A DNA stretch of 64,000 nt from Mariniphaga sediminis (GTDB taxonomy: Bacteria; Bacteroidota; Bacteroidia; Bacteroidales; Prolixibacteraceae). Every line of letters begins with the position of its first letter. Positions within the stretch are counted from its first letter, which is position 1. The position numbers were made by a program, and so were the translations under genes. The notes under the pieces are model-generated. The model was given only the letters and a program-made list of their open reading frames with translations. It had not been told where the DNA came from and made no database searches. This document shows positions 53,292 to 61,592 of this stretch, in pieces. The DNA is taken from contig NZ_QWET01000008.1 in assembly GCF_003573545.1 (NCBI RefSeq), positions 186,001 through 250,000 on the forward strand, given 5' to 3'.

Positions 53292-53843
53292 ATGAGATAC
53301 TTCTTTTTTATCATCTTCTTATTCGCAACCTTTCATTCCTTTGGAGAGGGTACTTCGGATACCCTCCCCAAAGCCGTGACGAAAGCCCTGAAAAAACAAT
53401 TTGGGAAGGAAGAACTACACCTGATAGAAAAGAAAATAAACGACCAAATCTTCCACCACGACAAATTTTTCTCCATTCAAACCCGGAATGATTCCGGACT
53501 CAAAGGATACCTTCACTACGGAAGGGTAAAAACCTGCCGTGCCGGAGGATGCGATGCCCCCACTGCCGATCCTGCCAGCTTCGACAGCGAATACTTTGAT
53601 TACTTCATTATTTTTGATCCGGACCTTAGTGTACAAATGATAAAAGTATTCAACTACCAGGCAAGCTACGGACATGAAATTTCCGCGAACGGGTGGCTGA
53701 ACCAGTTCCGCGGTTTCACAGGCAAAAAGTCGCTGGAAGTAGGAAAAGACATTGATGCTATTTCCGGTGCAACGGTTTCGGTACATGCCATTACCGACGA
53801 TGTACAGTGGAAAACGAAATTGTTTCAGGAAATGGCCAGGTAA
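53292..53843 (+). CDS. Exported FMN-binding domain protein
   Basis: This 183-aa protein has a signal peptide (MRYFFFIIFLFATFHSFGEG). The C-terminal FMN_bind motif DAISGATVSVHAIT has T161 as the likely site of covalent FMN attachment by an ApbE-type transferase. A C-x4-C pair (CRAGGC) may form a disulfide. Related domains are found in RnfG, NqrC and periplasmic electron-transfer proteins, suggesting electron transfer in the periplasm. It follows the porin by 12 bp and is closed by a terminator at 53847-53896, so porin and flavoprotein form one unit. No ApbE gene is in the window. Confidence 0.87.
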   Translation: MRYFFFIIFLFATFHSFGEGTSDTLPKAVTKALKKQFGKEELHLIEKKINDQIFHHDKFFSIQTRNDSGLKGYLHYGRVKTCRAGGCDAPTADPASFDSEYFDYFIIFDPDLSVQMIKVFNYQASYGHEISANGWLNQFRGFTGKKSLEVGKDIDAISGATVSVHAITDDVQWKTKLFQEMAR

Positions 53844-53846
53844 ACT

Positions 53847-53896
53847 AAAAGGTCAAAGCTAACAGGTGCACGGCATACTGTCAGCTTTGACCTTTT
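53847..53896 (+). terminator. Rho-independent terminator after the FMN-binding protein
   Basis: AAAAGGTCAAAGCT (53847-53860) and AGCTTTGACCTTTT (53883-53896) form a perfect 14-bp stem, extended inside by CAG (53863-53865) with CTG (53879-53881). It starts 4 bp after the stop codon and ends in TTTT. Confidence 0.8.
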
Positions 53897-53957
53897 ATAT
53901 CAGACAAATACACTCCCCAAAAACAATAAGGGAATGTCCTTAATAATTTTAATGTAG

Positions 53958-54081
53958 TGTCATGTCAACTTCAGAATGTCATTTCGACCCCAGGGAGAAA
54001 TCTGCTACAATATTGAGATTTCTCATCTTCGTGCCTCAGATTCGAAATGACAGTACGAGACAATTTATCTTTGACATGACA
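53958..54081. repeat. Nested palindromic repeat (MITE-like), 124 bp
   Basis: Three nested inverted repeats are present. The outer arms are TGTCATGTCAA (53958-53968) with TTGACATGACA (54071-54081), the middle TGTCATTTCGA (53977-53987) with TCGAAATGACA (54042-54052), and the inner GAGAAATCT (53995-54003) with AGATTTCTC (54016-54024). The middle motif resembles the dispersed TGTCATTTCGACC...GAGAAATCT intergenic repeats I know from Bacteroidota genomes. It fills the gap between convergent operons and ends 6 bp from the fabD stop. Confidence 0.7.
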
Positions 54082-54086
54082 GTACG

Positions 54087-54974
54087 TTATTCTCCGAAAC
54101 GATCAATTCCGGAAGTTTCCATACTCCTGTCCACCTTTTTTACCAATCCCTGCAACACCTTTCCGGGACCTATTTCGGTAAAGGAGGTTGCTCCACCCGC
54201 GATCATGTTACGAACCGTTTGGGTCCATTTTACCGGTGCGGTAAGCTGGGCAACCAGGTTTTGTTTAATTTCCTCCGGATCGGATACAGCTTCCGCTGTT
54301 ACATTCTGGTAAACGGGACAAACGGGGGCGCTAAATTTTGTAGATTCGATAGCAGCAGCAAGTTCCTCACGTGCCGGTTCCATAAACGGAGAGTGGAAAG
54401 CACCACCAACAGGAAGTTTCAGGGCACGTTTGGCGCCTTTTTCAGCGAGCAACTGACAGGCCTTGTCCACGCCTTCCACTGAGCCGGAAATAACCAATTG
54501 CCCCGGACAATTGTAATTGGCAGCTACCACAACCTCGTCGATGGAACTGCAAACTTCCTCTACCACATTATCTTCAAGCCCTACAATGGCTGCCATAGTA
54601 GAAGGTTCCACCTCGCAGGCTTTCTGCATGGCTAAAGCACGCTTAAAAACCAGTGTTAAACCATCTTCAAAAGTGAGCGCTCCACTGGCTACCAATGCCG
54701 AAAACTCACCCAAAGAATGGCCGGCCACCATATCGGGACTGAACTCTTTCAACGTTTTCGCCAGCAGTACCGAATGCAGAAAAATGGCAGGCTGCGTTAC
54801 TTTCGTTTGTTTCAGATCGTCTGCCGATCCATCAAACATGATATCTGTAATAGCAAAGCCAAGAATTTCGTTGGCCTTTTCAAACAGCGCTTTGGCTTCG
54901 CTCGAACTTTCAAATAAATCTTTCCCCATTCCGGGGTATTGAGCTCCCTGTCCGGGAAAAACATAAGCTTTCAT
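54087..54974 (-). CDS. fabD: Malonyl-CoA:ACP transacylase
   Basis: The 295-aa cytoplasmic enzyme starts MKAYVFPGQGAQYPGMGKDL, the standard FabD N-terminus. The nucleophile serine is in VAGHSLGEFSALVASG and the catalytic histidine in GGAFHSPFMEPAREEL; the C-terminal FTEIGPGKVLQGLVKK is also conserved. It loads malonyl groups onto acyl carrier protein for fatty-acid synthesis. It stands alone, with a MITE-like repeat directly after its stop and a 137-bp gap to the gene behind. Confidence 0.96.
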   Translation of the reverse strand: MKAYVFPGQGAQYPGMGKDLFESSSEAKALFEKANEILGFAITDIMFDGSADDLKQTKVTQPAIFLHSVLLAKTLKEFSPDMVAGHSLGEFSALVASGALTFEDGLTLVFKRALAMQKACEVEPSTMAAIVGLEDNVVEEVCSSIDEVVVAANYNCPGQLVISGSVEGVDKACQLLAEKGAKRALKLPVGGAFHSPFMEPAREELAAAIESTKFSAPVCPVYQNVTAEAVSDPEEIKQNLVAQLTAPVKWTQTVRNMIAGGATSFTEIGPGKVLQGLVKKVDRSMETSGIDRFGE

Positions 54975-55111
54975 ATTTTTCGCTTTTAAAATTCCGGGGG
55001 CAAAGTTAATGGATTTTGGGTGCCCTTGCTAATTGCTGTTACTTTAAAAGTATAATTTGGGTTCGAAAGATTGTTGACAGAAGCAGTTTGAAACGTCTTA
55101 ATTGCAAGCTG

Positions 55112-55741
55112 TTACTTCAATGTAACATCAACACCATCATAATACAATTTAAACCTTTTTTGAACCAGAATGCCATCATCTGCAGAAACTGAAATAGTAA
55201 TATCATAATTTTGGGGTTTCAGTATTACCAGGATCTCCTGCCAGGATTTTGAGGATGGTATTTGGATTTGGTGATGATCAGAAAGTCTTATAAACCTGCA
55301 TACATCCAGTAAGCGAGACATTTGCGGATAAATTGTAATGGAGGAACGATTTCCTATTTCAGACCATGCTATTGGTTCCAATTCAATTTCCCGAAATAAC
55401 CCTTTTTTTAAATAAACAATTTCATCTTTTATTAATCCAAACTTTTCATATCCTTCATGAATATCTCTCGTAAACTTAAATTGAGAATCTGGCAAAATAT
55501 CATCAGGTTTCAAATTCTCAATTGTAATTGTCCCTATTGCATTTTTGGCTGGTCTCTTACCTAAATTAAAAATTCTCAGGCTCAAACATGAAAACTTTTC
55601 ACCCTTTTCAATACTCACACTTTTTATTTTCAGTTTCGGACGGAAATAATAGTATTTAAACAATACTAATCCGATGGAAGACATAAAACCAAATACAGCT
55701 CCCAAAAAAAAATTGAATACGTCTTTTGATATATCTATCAT
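55112..55741 (-). CDS. Membrane-anchored protein of unknown function
   Basis: The 209-aa protein has one N-terminal membrane helix (FNFFLGAVFGFMSSIGLVLF, residues about 9-30) followed by a soluble beta-rich domain. That domain begins RPKLKIKSVSIEKGEKFSCL with SLRIFNLGKRPAKNAIGTIT, reminiscent of an Ig-like or CARDB-type sandwich. No catalytic motif is visible. Codon and base use is AT-rich relative to fabD. It has no clear operon partner. Such N-anchored beta-domain proteins are often accessory; I cannot assign a role. Confidence 0.55.
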   Translation of the reverse strand: MIDISKDVFNFFLGAVFGFMSSIGLVLFKYYYFRPKLKIKSVSIEKGEKFSCLSLRIFNLGKRPAKNAIGTITIENLKPDDILPDSQFKFTRDIHEGYEKFGLIKDEIVYLKKGLFREIELEPIAWSEIGNRSSITIYPQMSRLLDVCRFIRLSDHHQIQIPSSKSWQEILVILKPQNYDITISVSADDGILVQKRFKLYYDGVDVTLK

Positions 55742-56093
55742 TCCAATTATAAAAAAAAGTGAAACACCATGTTAGTATCCATTCATCAAGGTGACAGAAT
55801 ATCTCAAATTTCCAAAAATTAATTTGAAAATCAAAGCGCTCTGTTCACCAATATATAATTCCCGTTTTTTCAAAATCATTTTCTACAAACAAATCAAAAA
55901 GCTACTCATGATTTCCAGGACTCCCCGAAGCCGACAAATACCTGCCTGCCAAAAACTTAAAAAGACAAGTAAACTCCTTAACATTTTGAATAATACTTAT
56001 ATTTCCGGCAAAAACAGAAGACATTCCATTTCAGCAATTAGTTCATTCAAAGCACCATAACAAATAAATATCCAAATAAAAATGTATGATACA
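55742..56093. other. Intergenic region without a recognisable gene
   Basis: The stretch is AT-rich. One 89-codon plus-strand frame (55791-56060) is dominated by lysine, isoleucine and serine, has no domain-like pattern and no promoter, and is not called as a gene. I see no repeat or RNA-like structure until the dps terminator at 56094. Confidence 0.5.
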
Positions 56094-56143
56094 AAAAAAG
56101 GTTCTGTGGATGCATTCGCTAATTCATCCGCTGAACCTTTTTT
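56094..56143 (-). terminator. Rho-independent terminator of dps
   Basis: AAAAAAGGTTC (56094-56104) and GAACCTTTTTT (56133-56143) pair over 11 bp, with an inner stem GGATG (56108-56112) and CATCC (56125-56129). On the minus strand the hairpin ends in a run of T, about 37 nt after the dps stop. Confidence 0.8.
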
Positions 56144-56179
56144 GAACCTGAAACCAGAATTCACTGGCCCCACTCACCA

Positions 56180-56620
56180 CTACCCAAGATATGCACTCAA
56201 CATCCAAATCCGTTTTTCTGCGGCGCCAATCAAATCGCTCACCAAAGCAGAAGTTCCTTCATCGCCATCGGCCAGCTCCAGGATTTCATTAAAATGCTCC
56301 AGCAACGAACGACTGTTGTCCAGAACAACCTCTACGCCCTGCTTACCATCCGAAACGCCGGCGACAACTTTTAACTGCGCTGTTTTCAAATAATCTTCAA
56401 ATGTGTGCAGCGGCTGACCTCCCACCATCAGGATACGCTCGGCAATTTCGTCAATCACCTCTGCGGCTTCATTGTACAACTCCTCATACTTCTCATGCAA
56501 CATAAAAAACTGGGGACCTTTCACATTCCAATGTAATCCTCTGAGATTTTGATAATAAATCTGGTAATCTGCCAGCAGCTGATTTAGCTTCTCTGTTAAT
56601 TTCTGATTTTTTATATTCAT
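56180..56620 (-). CDS. dps: Dps-family DNA-protection ferritin
   Basis: The protein is 146 aa from the ATG at 56618-56620 (MNIKNQKLTEKLNQLLADYQ). The frame extends 25 residues upstream, but that part overlaps the promoter and lacks Dps features. The ferroxidase helix LRGLHWNVKGPQFFMLHEKY with NEAAEVIDEIAERI gives the H, D and E ligands shared between subunits. Dps dodecamers store iron using hydrogen peroxide and shield DNA. The gene is divergent from oxyR, 93 bp apart, with a good -7 box between, fitting peroxide induction. Confidence 0.93.
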   Translation of the reverse strand: MNIKNQKLTEKLNQLLADYQIYYQNLRGLHWNVKGPQFFMLHEKYEELYNEAAEVIDEIAERILMVGGQPLHTFEDYLKTAQLKVVAGVSDGKQGVEVVLDNSRSLLEHFNEILELADGDEGTSALVSDLIGAAEKRIWMLSAYLG

Positions 56621-56657
56621 CACATTAATTTTTAAATGGTTATTATTTTTTCTTCCA

Positions 56658-56665
56658 CAAATGTA
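56658..56665 (-). promoter_or_regulatory. Candidate dps promoter -7 box
   Basis: On the minus strand TACATTTG (plus 56658-56665) matches TAnnTTTG, 37 nt before the dps ATG. No -33 TTTG is present, as expected for an activator-dependent promoter. Two ATAG tetrads upstream (minus strand, about 56681-56700) could belong to an OxyR site. Confidence 0.45.
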
Positions 56666-56713
56666 CCATAAGAAATATTTACTATTTTTATGCATCTATA
56701 ATTTTTATTAATA

Positions 56714-57661
56714 ATGAATATTGTTCAGCTGGAGTATTTAAAAGCGCTCGTACACCACGGTAGCTTTTCGCAGGCGGCCAAAAAACTACGCATAACACAA
56801 CCCGCTTTAAGCCTGCAAATAAGGAAACTGGAAGAGGAAGTTGAGTTTCAGTTGCTGGACAGGCGAAAACGGCCTATTCAGCTCACCCCTGAAGGGGAAA
56901 TATTTTTCCAGAAAGCCATTGAAATTATTAAAATGGTAAATGACCTGAAACAGGTTTCACTTGAAATGAGCGATGACATAAAAGGGTTCCTGAGAATCGG
57001 TATCATCCCAACCCTTGCACCATACCTGGTGCCACTGTTCATATACAACCTGAACAACAGCTATCCGCACCTTCAGCTTGAAATAACAGAACTGAAAACG
57101 GAAGAGATTATCCGTCAGGTGAAAATGGGTACGCTTGATTGTGGGGTGCTCTCCACCCCGGTGTTTGCTGTTGGCGTTTTGTTCGAACGTTTGTTTTATG
57201 AGCAATTTTTTGCTTATGTTTCTGAGAAGCACCCGCAATTCAACAGGGATTCCCTTGACATGGACGAACTTCAGGAATGTGATATCTGGTATTTGGAGGA
57301 AGGAAACTGTTTTCAGAACCAGGTAAACTCCATTTGTAAAATCAATTTCCAGAAAAAAAATGCTCAAAACCTCATCTATAAAAGTAACTCCATTGAATCG
57401 CTCCGAAGGATTGTAGAAAACAAACACGGCGTTACCTTTATCCCCGAACTGGCCACTATTAACATTCCTTCGGAACAGGAAGAACTGGTGAAAACAATAG
57501 GCGGCACCACTCCGGTACGCGAAATAAGCCTGGTTACCACCAAACTTACTCCCAAGGCAAAGCAGATTGCTGCCCTGAAAAAAGTTATCATTCAAAGTGT
57601 TCCCAAAAGAATGCGGCAAAAACCGCAGGGGTGGGTTGTGGACACAGACATACGGATATAA
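56714..57661 (+). CDS. oxyR: LysR-type peroxide sensor OxyR
   Basis: The 315-aa protein has an N-terminal winged HTH (MNIVQLEYLKALVHHGSFSQ, KKLRITQPALSLQIRKLEEE) and a C-terminal LysR substrate domain (about 90-300). The redox pair lies in GNCFQNQVNSICKI at C199 and C208, exactly the positions and spacing of E. coli OxyR. Hydrogen peroxide oxidises this pair to a disulfide and turns the protein into an activator. The gene faces dps across a 93-bp shared promoter region, so dps is the likely target and autoregulation is likely. Confidence 0.94.
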   Translation: MNIVQLEYLKALVHHGSFSQAAKKLRITQPALSLQIRKLEEEVEFQLLDRRKRPIQLTPEGEIFFQKAIEIIKMVNDLKQVSLEMSDDIKGFLRIGIIPTLAPYLVPLFIYNLNNSYPHLQLEITELKTEEIIRQVKMGTLDCGVLSTPVFAVGVLFERLFYEQFFAYVSEKHPQFNRDSLDMDELQECDIWYLEEGNCFQNQVNSICKINFQKKNAQNLIYKSNSIESLRRIVENKHGVTFIPELATINIPSEQEELVKTIGGTTPVREISLVTTKLTPKAKQIAALKKVIIQSVPKRMRQKPQGWVVDTDIRI

Positions 57662-57750
57662 GCGAGCTGATTACAAAAAACCAAAGAACAAAAAAAAATT
57701 AAACAATTAATAATCAATAGGTTTTAACTACACCAATAATCAGAAACAAT

Positions 57751-59589
57751 TTATTTAACCTTAACACCAAAGCTGGAATCAATCTTAATAAATGGCAAAA
57801 CAAAGAATATTGGCAGGGTGCATATCATTACCCAGACAAAAAAACTTTGGTAACCAATAATCTCTTGCAGCCAACCGCTTAACATTCCCGGGACCATCAT
57901 GCCCAATGCCATAAAACCGGTGGTTATTGCATAATGTGCTGTTTTGTGCTTCCCGTCAGAAATGTATATGGAGAAAAGCATATAAGCCGTAAAACCAAAG
58001 CCATAACCAAACTGCTCAATCACAACTGCGGCCGATATCCACCAAAGCGAGTGAGGAGTAAACCAAGATAGAAACAAGTAACATAAATTAGGAAGGTTAA
58101 TCGCCAAAGCCATCCACCAAAGCCAGTATTTTAAACCTTTGCGAGAGGCAACAATGCCGCCTAAAATTCCACCTGTTGTCAAAGATATCATCCCTGCCGT
58201 TCCGTAAACCAACCCCAGGTCGCCGGTAGTAATTCCAAGCCCTCCTGCTTCGCGGGCATCCAGCAAAAACGGAGATGCCATTTTTACCAACTGCGATTCA
58301 GCTAATCGGTATAATAACAAGAAAAGCATTATCGATAAAATGTTCTTTTTCCGGAAAAAAGCAGCAAAAGTTTCAAAGAATTCATCAAGTACACTTTTGC
58401 CTTTTGTTTTATTGGAAGTATCGGCAACAGGACGAGGTAAAAAAAAGCGGTGATACAAAAAGAACAACGCAAACATTCCTGCAATACAAACAAATACGAT
58501 TGACCAGGCAATTTTCAAATTTCCCGAACGCCCTACAAATGTTGTTTGTGTAACTTTTTTCAACTTCGAATCCAGTTGAACCAAAGCAAAAGCAGGTTTA
58601 TCCCAGTTACTTTTGTTAAACTCATAACGATAGGTTTTTACTAATTTTATACTTGCGTCTCCTTTGTCGTAACCAAAATTCAATACCACTTCCTCACCCC
58701 CTTCGGGCCGTTTTGAAAGTTGGATTGGAATAATAGCCATATTTCCGACTTGACTGCGACGCTGAGTTTCTTCTTTGTTAAATTTTTCTTTTAGAGTGGC
58801 TTTTAAAGGAGAAGCAACATTCTGGCTCCACCAGCCTGCTCCCTTTGTTGTAACAGGCATTTCGCCGGTATAAAACTTATTCAGGATATTCCAGTCATCT
58901 ACTTTCTTTAAAAGTTTAGCTGCTTCGTTTTGTGAGATTAGCCCAATAGGAACTTTTACCTCTTTTTCAGATATAAAATACATTTCTCCCGATTCATTCA
59001 ATTGCCTGTATTCTTCGGGATTAAATATAATTTCTTGTACCGGAATATTGTGAGAAGTTACCTCTACCTGCAGTGGTGCCAAACCTGTAGCTGTTTCCAA
59101 TGCTCCGGCAAGAATTACAAGTAACCCCTGACCGGTTAGCATTGCAACCCGATAAAAAGTGCTTCGAATGCCCACAAAAAAAGCCTGGTCCCCTTGTGAA
59201 AGCCCTAACATATAAAAACCATCCGCAGCAATATCGTGGGTAGCCGAGCTAAATGCCAGCAACCAAAAAAATGCTAACGTGTATTGGAAAAAGTTGTGAA
59301 CCGGAATTGTAAATGCCACTCCTGCCAAGCCAGCCCCAATCACCAACTGCATTATCACAATCCAAAATCGTTTTGTTTTAAAAATGTCAACAAGGGGGCT
59401 CCACAGCGGCTTTATTACCCAGGGCAAATACAACCAGCTGGTGTACAAAGCAATGTCGGTATTCGAAATTCCCAAACGTTTGTACATTATAACCGATAAT
59501 GTCATAACGATGATGTACGGGATTCCTTCAGCAAAATAAAGTGTAGGTACCCAAAACCAGGGATTGCGACTAGTCCTATTATTGTTCAT
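57751..59589 (-). CDS. MFS transporter with large inserted soluble domain (AmpG-like)
   Basis: This 612-aa inner-membrane protein has N-terminal helices (PWFWVPTLYFAEGIPYIIVM, YLPWVIKPLWSPLVDIF) that recall the AmpG/acetyl-CoA-transporter branch. Between the first and second halves lies an insertion of about 200 residues (about 175-375, TGLAPLQVEVTSHNIPVQEI to WSIVFVCIAG) that is soluble and strand-rich (EEVVLNFGYDKGDASIKLV). The second half (about 420-612) resumes transmembrane helices. AmpG proteins import muropeptides; this one could take up a sugar or muropeptide, but the substrate is unproven. It is the last gene of a five-gene operon. Confidence 0.82.
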   Translation of the reverse strand: MNNNRTSRNPWFWVPTLYFAEGIPYIIVMTLSVIMYKRLGISNTDIALYTSWLYLPWVIKPLWSPLVDIFKTKRFWIVIMQLVIGAGLAGVAFTIPVHNFFQYTLAFFWLLAFSSATHDIAADGFYMLGLSQGDQAFFVGIRSTFYRVAMLTGQGLLVILAGALETATGLAPLQVEVTSHNIPVQEIIFNPEEYRQLNESGEMYFISEKEVKVPIGLISQNEAAKLLKKVDDWNILNKFYTGEMPVTTKGAGWWSQNVASPLKATLKEKFNKEETQRRSQVGNMAIIPIQLSKRPEGGEEVVLNFGYDKGDASIKLVKTYRYEFNKSNWDKPAFALVQLDSKLKKVTQTTFVGRSGNLKIAWSIVFVCIAGMFALFFLYHRFFLPRPVADTSNKTKGKSVLDEFFETFAAFFRKKNILSIMLFLLLYRLAESQLVKMASPFLLDAREAGGLGITTGDLGLVYGTAGMISLTTGGILGGIVASRKGLKYWLWWMALAINLPNLCYLFLSWFTPHSLWWISAAVVIEQFGYGFGFTAYMLFSIYISDGKHKTAHYAITTGFMALGMMVPGMLSGWLQEIIGYQSFFVWVMICTLPIFFVLPFIKIDSSFGVKVK

Positions 59590-59620
59590 TTCTATCTGTT
59601 GGCTTGTTCTGTATTATTTT

Positions 59621-60604
59621 TTATGGTAGTCGTTCAAAAGCATATCCTTTATCCTTTAACCCTTCGATTATCTCCTTCAAGCGGAAATACAATTTGTCGG
59701 TTCTTGACTTTTCTGTTCCCATGTGCAATAATATAATTGCCCCGTTTAAACCTTTCTCCTTTTCGAAACGAAGCAAAGCATCAATCAATTCGTCTGATGA
59801 CATATAGTTTTCCATATCAGGAGTTGTATAATCGGCATTTGTTCGTACTCCTGAAGTAAAATTCACCACATATACCCCCAAGGCTTCAGACCATTCTACA
59901 ATCTTCTCGTTATACCATTCATACGGAGGCATAAACCAGACAGCATCTTGCCAACCAACACCCAACTCACTCAAGAGCAAATAGTTATTTTCAAGATCTT
60001 TTTTAAAGGTTTCACGACTCACCAATAATGAATCTCGTTTTTGCCAATCACAATAAAGAAGGTGTTTATCTGAATGAGGCCCAACATAATGACCTGCGGC
60101 AATGATCTTTCTGATACTCGGTTGAAACGTTGAATCTCTTAAAAAATCTCCGGTTAAAAAGAAAGATGCTTTTACCTCGTTTTCATTAAGTGTTTTAAGA
60201 ATATGGTCTGCTCCCTCAGCTTTATCATGAGCTGTGAATGCCAAATAAATATTTTTTTCTTCCGGATTTATTCGTTGAATTGCACCTTGTTTGTCTTTCT
60301 CAAACCTGTTTTCAGGAATTCTTTCTAACTTGTCCATGCCTGACAAATAAAAGATCGACCCAGTTGGTTCGTTGGCAGAAGAGTCTCCCAAATAAATGTG
60401 TTTCAAACCAGGTTTTATACAATCCGCAAAGGATTCATGTTCCTTTGCCCAACAGGCCTGTCCCGGATTTTCAAAAGGATAAAACGGATAACGAATGGCA
60501 AGACCTGTTGCTATCCGTAAGTTGACTTGAACTACACTATTTTGCGCAAATAAAACAGAATTCAGCAATAAAAACAGTATTGTGAAGATCAATTTGGTTT
60601 GCAT
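59621..60604 (-). CDS. Exported polysaccharide deacetylase (NodB-homology)
   Basis: The 327-aa protein has a signal peptide (MQTKLIFTILFLLLNSVLFA). After an N-terminal domain of about 110 residues (VNLRIATGLAIRYPFYPFEN) comes a NodB-like barrel. Motif 1 is a variant, YLAFTAHDKAEGADHIL, with a single aspartate instead of the usual TFDDG. The metal-binding motif 2 is normal, HSDKH (H177, H181). Later motifs are FMPPYEWYN and GAIILLHMG. It probably removes acetyl groups from N-acetylated sugars in the periplasm. Its place in the operon suggests the same glycan handled by the transferase and MFS proteins. Confidence 0.85.
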   Translation of the reverse strand: MQTKLIFTILFLLLNSVLFAQNSVVQVNLRIATGLAIRYPFYPFENPGQACWAKEHESFADCIKPGLKHIYLGDSSANEPTGSIFYLSGMDKLERIPENRFEKDKQGAIQRINPEEKNIYLAFTAHDKAEGADHILKTLNENEVKASFFLTGDFLRDSTFQPSIRKIIAAGHYVGPHSDKHLLYCDWQKRDSLLVSRETFKKDLENNYLLLSELGVGWQDAVWFMPPYEWYNEKIVEWSEALGVYVVNFTSGVRTNADYTTPDMENYMSSDELIDALLRFEKEKGLNGAIILLHMGTEKSRTDKLYFRLKEIIEGLKDKGYAFERLP

Positions 60605-60639
60605 ATTCGATTTCGTTTTATGAGGTTTATTCCTAATAT

Positions 60640-61560
60640 TTAAATTTTTGGCGTAGTTAATTTCTTTTCATATCTCCAAAATACACGTGCAACTTTTGCA
60701 TTAGCCTGGTGGGCATAAAATGGGATCGGCCCAACCCAGGGGATGATGGATTTTTCCAGTCCTTCATTTTTCATATCCTGTAAACAAAGCTTAAGTAAAA
60801 CGCCCCCGATTCCCTTGCCCCGCATATCGTTGTGTGTTAACATGGGGCCAAACCAGCCAGTCCCTTTGTTATTGGCATTATGTGCCGCAAAAGCCAGCAC
60901 CTTCCCGTTTAACCGCGCAATGTGCAGCGATGGAGGACTTGATTCTATTGCGCGGTCAACCTCGTATTGCCAAAGGTGCCAATCGGTGCCAAGTAGCTCG
61001 GTGATTTCAGCCCGGTCAGCTTCTGTTGCTCTTGAAACCTCAATTTGCTGTGCTTTTAACTCTTCAATTTTTGTTTGTTCTGACCAGTTTTGATGTTGCA
61101 GGTCTATATCAAGGTTGGAGGTATCTCCGTTTCGTACAAACCCCATCCTTTCGGCAAAACAAACTGCCGCCGTGTAGCGCGGGTCTATTCCGGGCATAAA
61201 ATAGTTAAGCGGGACATCGTAAATACGAACGGCATCAACTTTATTTCTTTCAAAATAGTCTTCAAGCTGCAAATACATTGCCCTGGCAATTCCCTGTTTC
61301 CGGCTTTCTTTTTCAACAGCCATCAGTTTAATGTATCCGTAACGTACGCCTCGCACATTGCGGTAAACACCTTGCATAAACCCTGCAACACGACCCTCCT
61401 TTTGTGTAACGAAAGTCGATTTCGGGTTCCAGCCCGGATCACCAGTGAGTTTTTCCTCAAGCACTTCCTCTGAAATGAAATCAAATTCCATATTGTTTTG
61501 AAGCAGCTTTAAGACTTGCTGAAAATCGTTACTTCGATAATTCCTTATTTCCACAACCAC
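60640..61560 (-). CDS. Tandem GNAT-domain acetyltransferase
   Basis: The 306-aa soluble protein contains two GNAT domains. The first (about 1-150) has MAVEKESRKQGIARAMYLQL. The second (about 165-300) has the acetyl-CoA loop NDMRGKGIGGVLLKLCLQDM. One half of such pairs is often inactive; both loops here keep the Q/R-x-x-G-x-G/A pattern reasonably well. The acceptor is unknown. An amino sugar is a reasonable guess because a glycosyltransferase, a GalT-like protein and a deacetylase are in the same operon (gaps of 25-35 bp). Confidence 0.82.
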   Translation of the reverse strand: MVVEIRNYRSNDFQQVLKLLQNNMEFDFISEEVLEEKLTGDPGWNPKSTFVTQKEGRVAGFMQGVYRNVRGVRYGYIKLMAVEKESRKQGIARAMYLQLEDYFERNKVDAVRIYDVPLNYFMPGIDPRYTAAVCFAERMGFVRNGDTSNLDIDLQHQNWSEQTKIEELKAQQIEVSRATEADRAEITELLGTDWHLWQYEVDRAIESSPPSLHIARLNGKVLAFAAHNANNKGTGWFGPMLTHNDMRGKGIGGVLLKLCLQDMKNEGLEKSIIPWVGPIPFYAHQANAKVARVFWRYEKKLTTPKI

Positions 61561-61592
61561 TTATATGTCAGCTCCTTTTACTGAAGAAAAAG

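Noticed and set aside
55791-56060. An 89-codon plus-strand frame between the membrane-anchored unknown and dps
   Set aside because: It is rich in Lys, Ile and Ser as expected for AT-rich noncoding DNA, with no promoter, domain or plausible start context.
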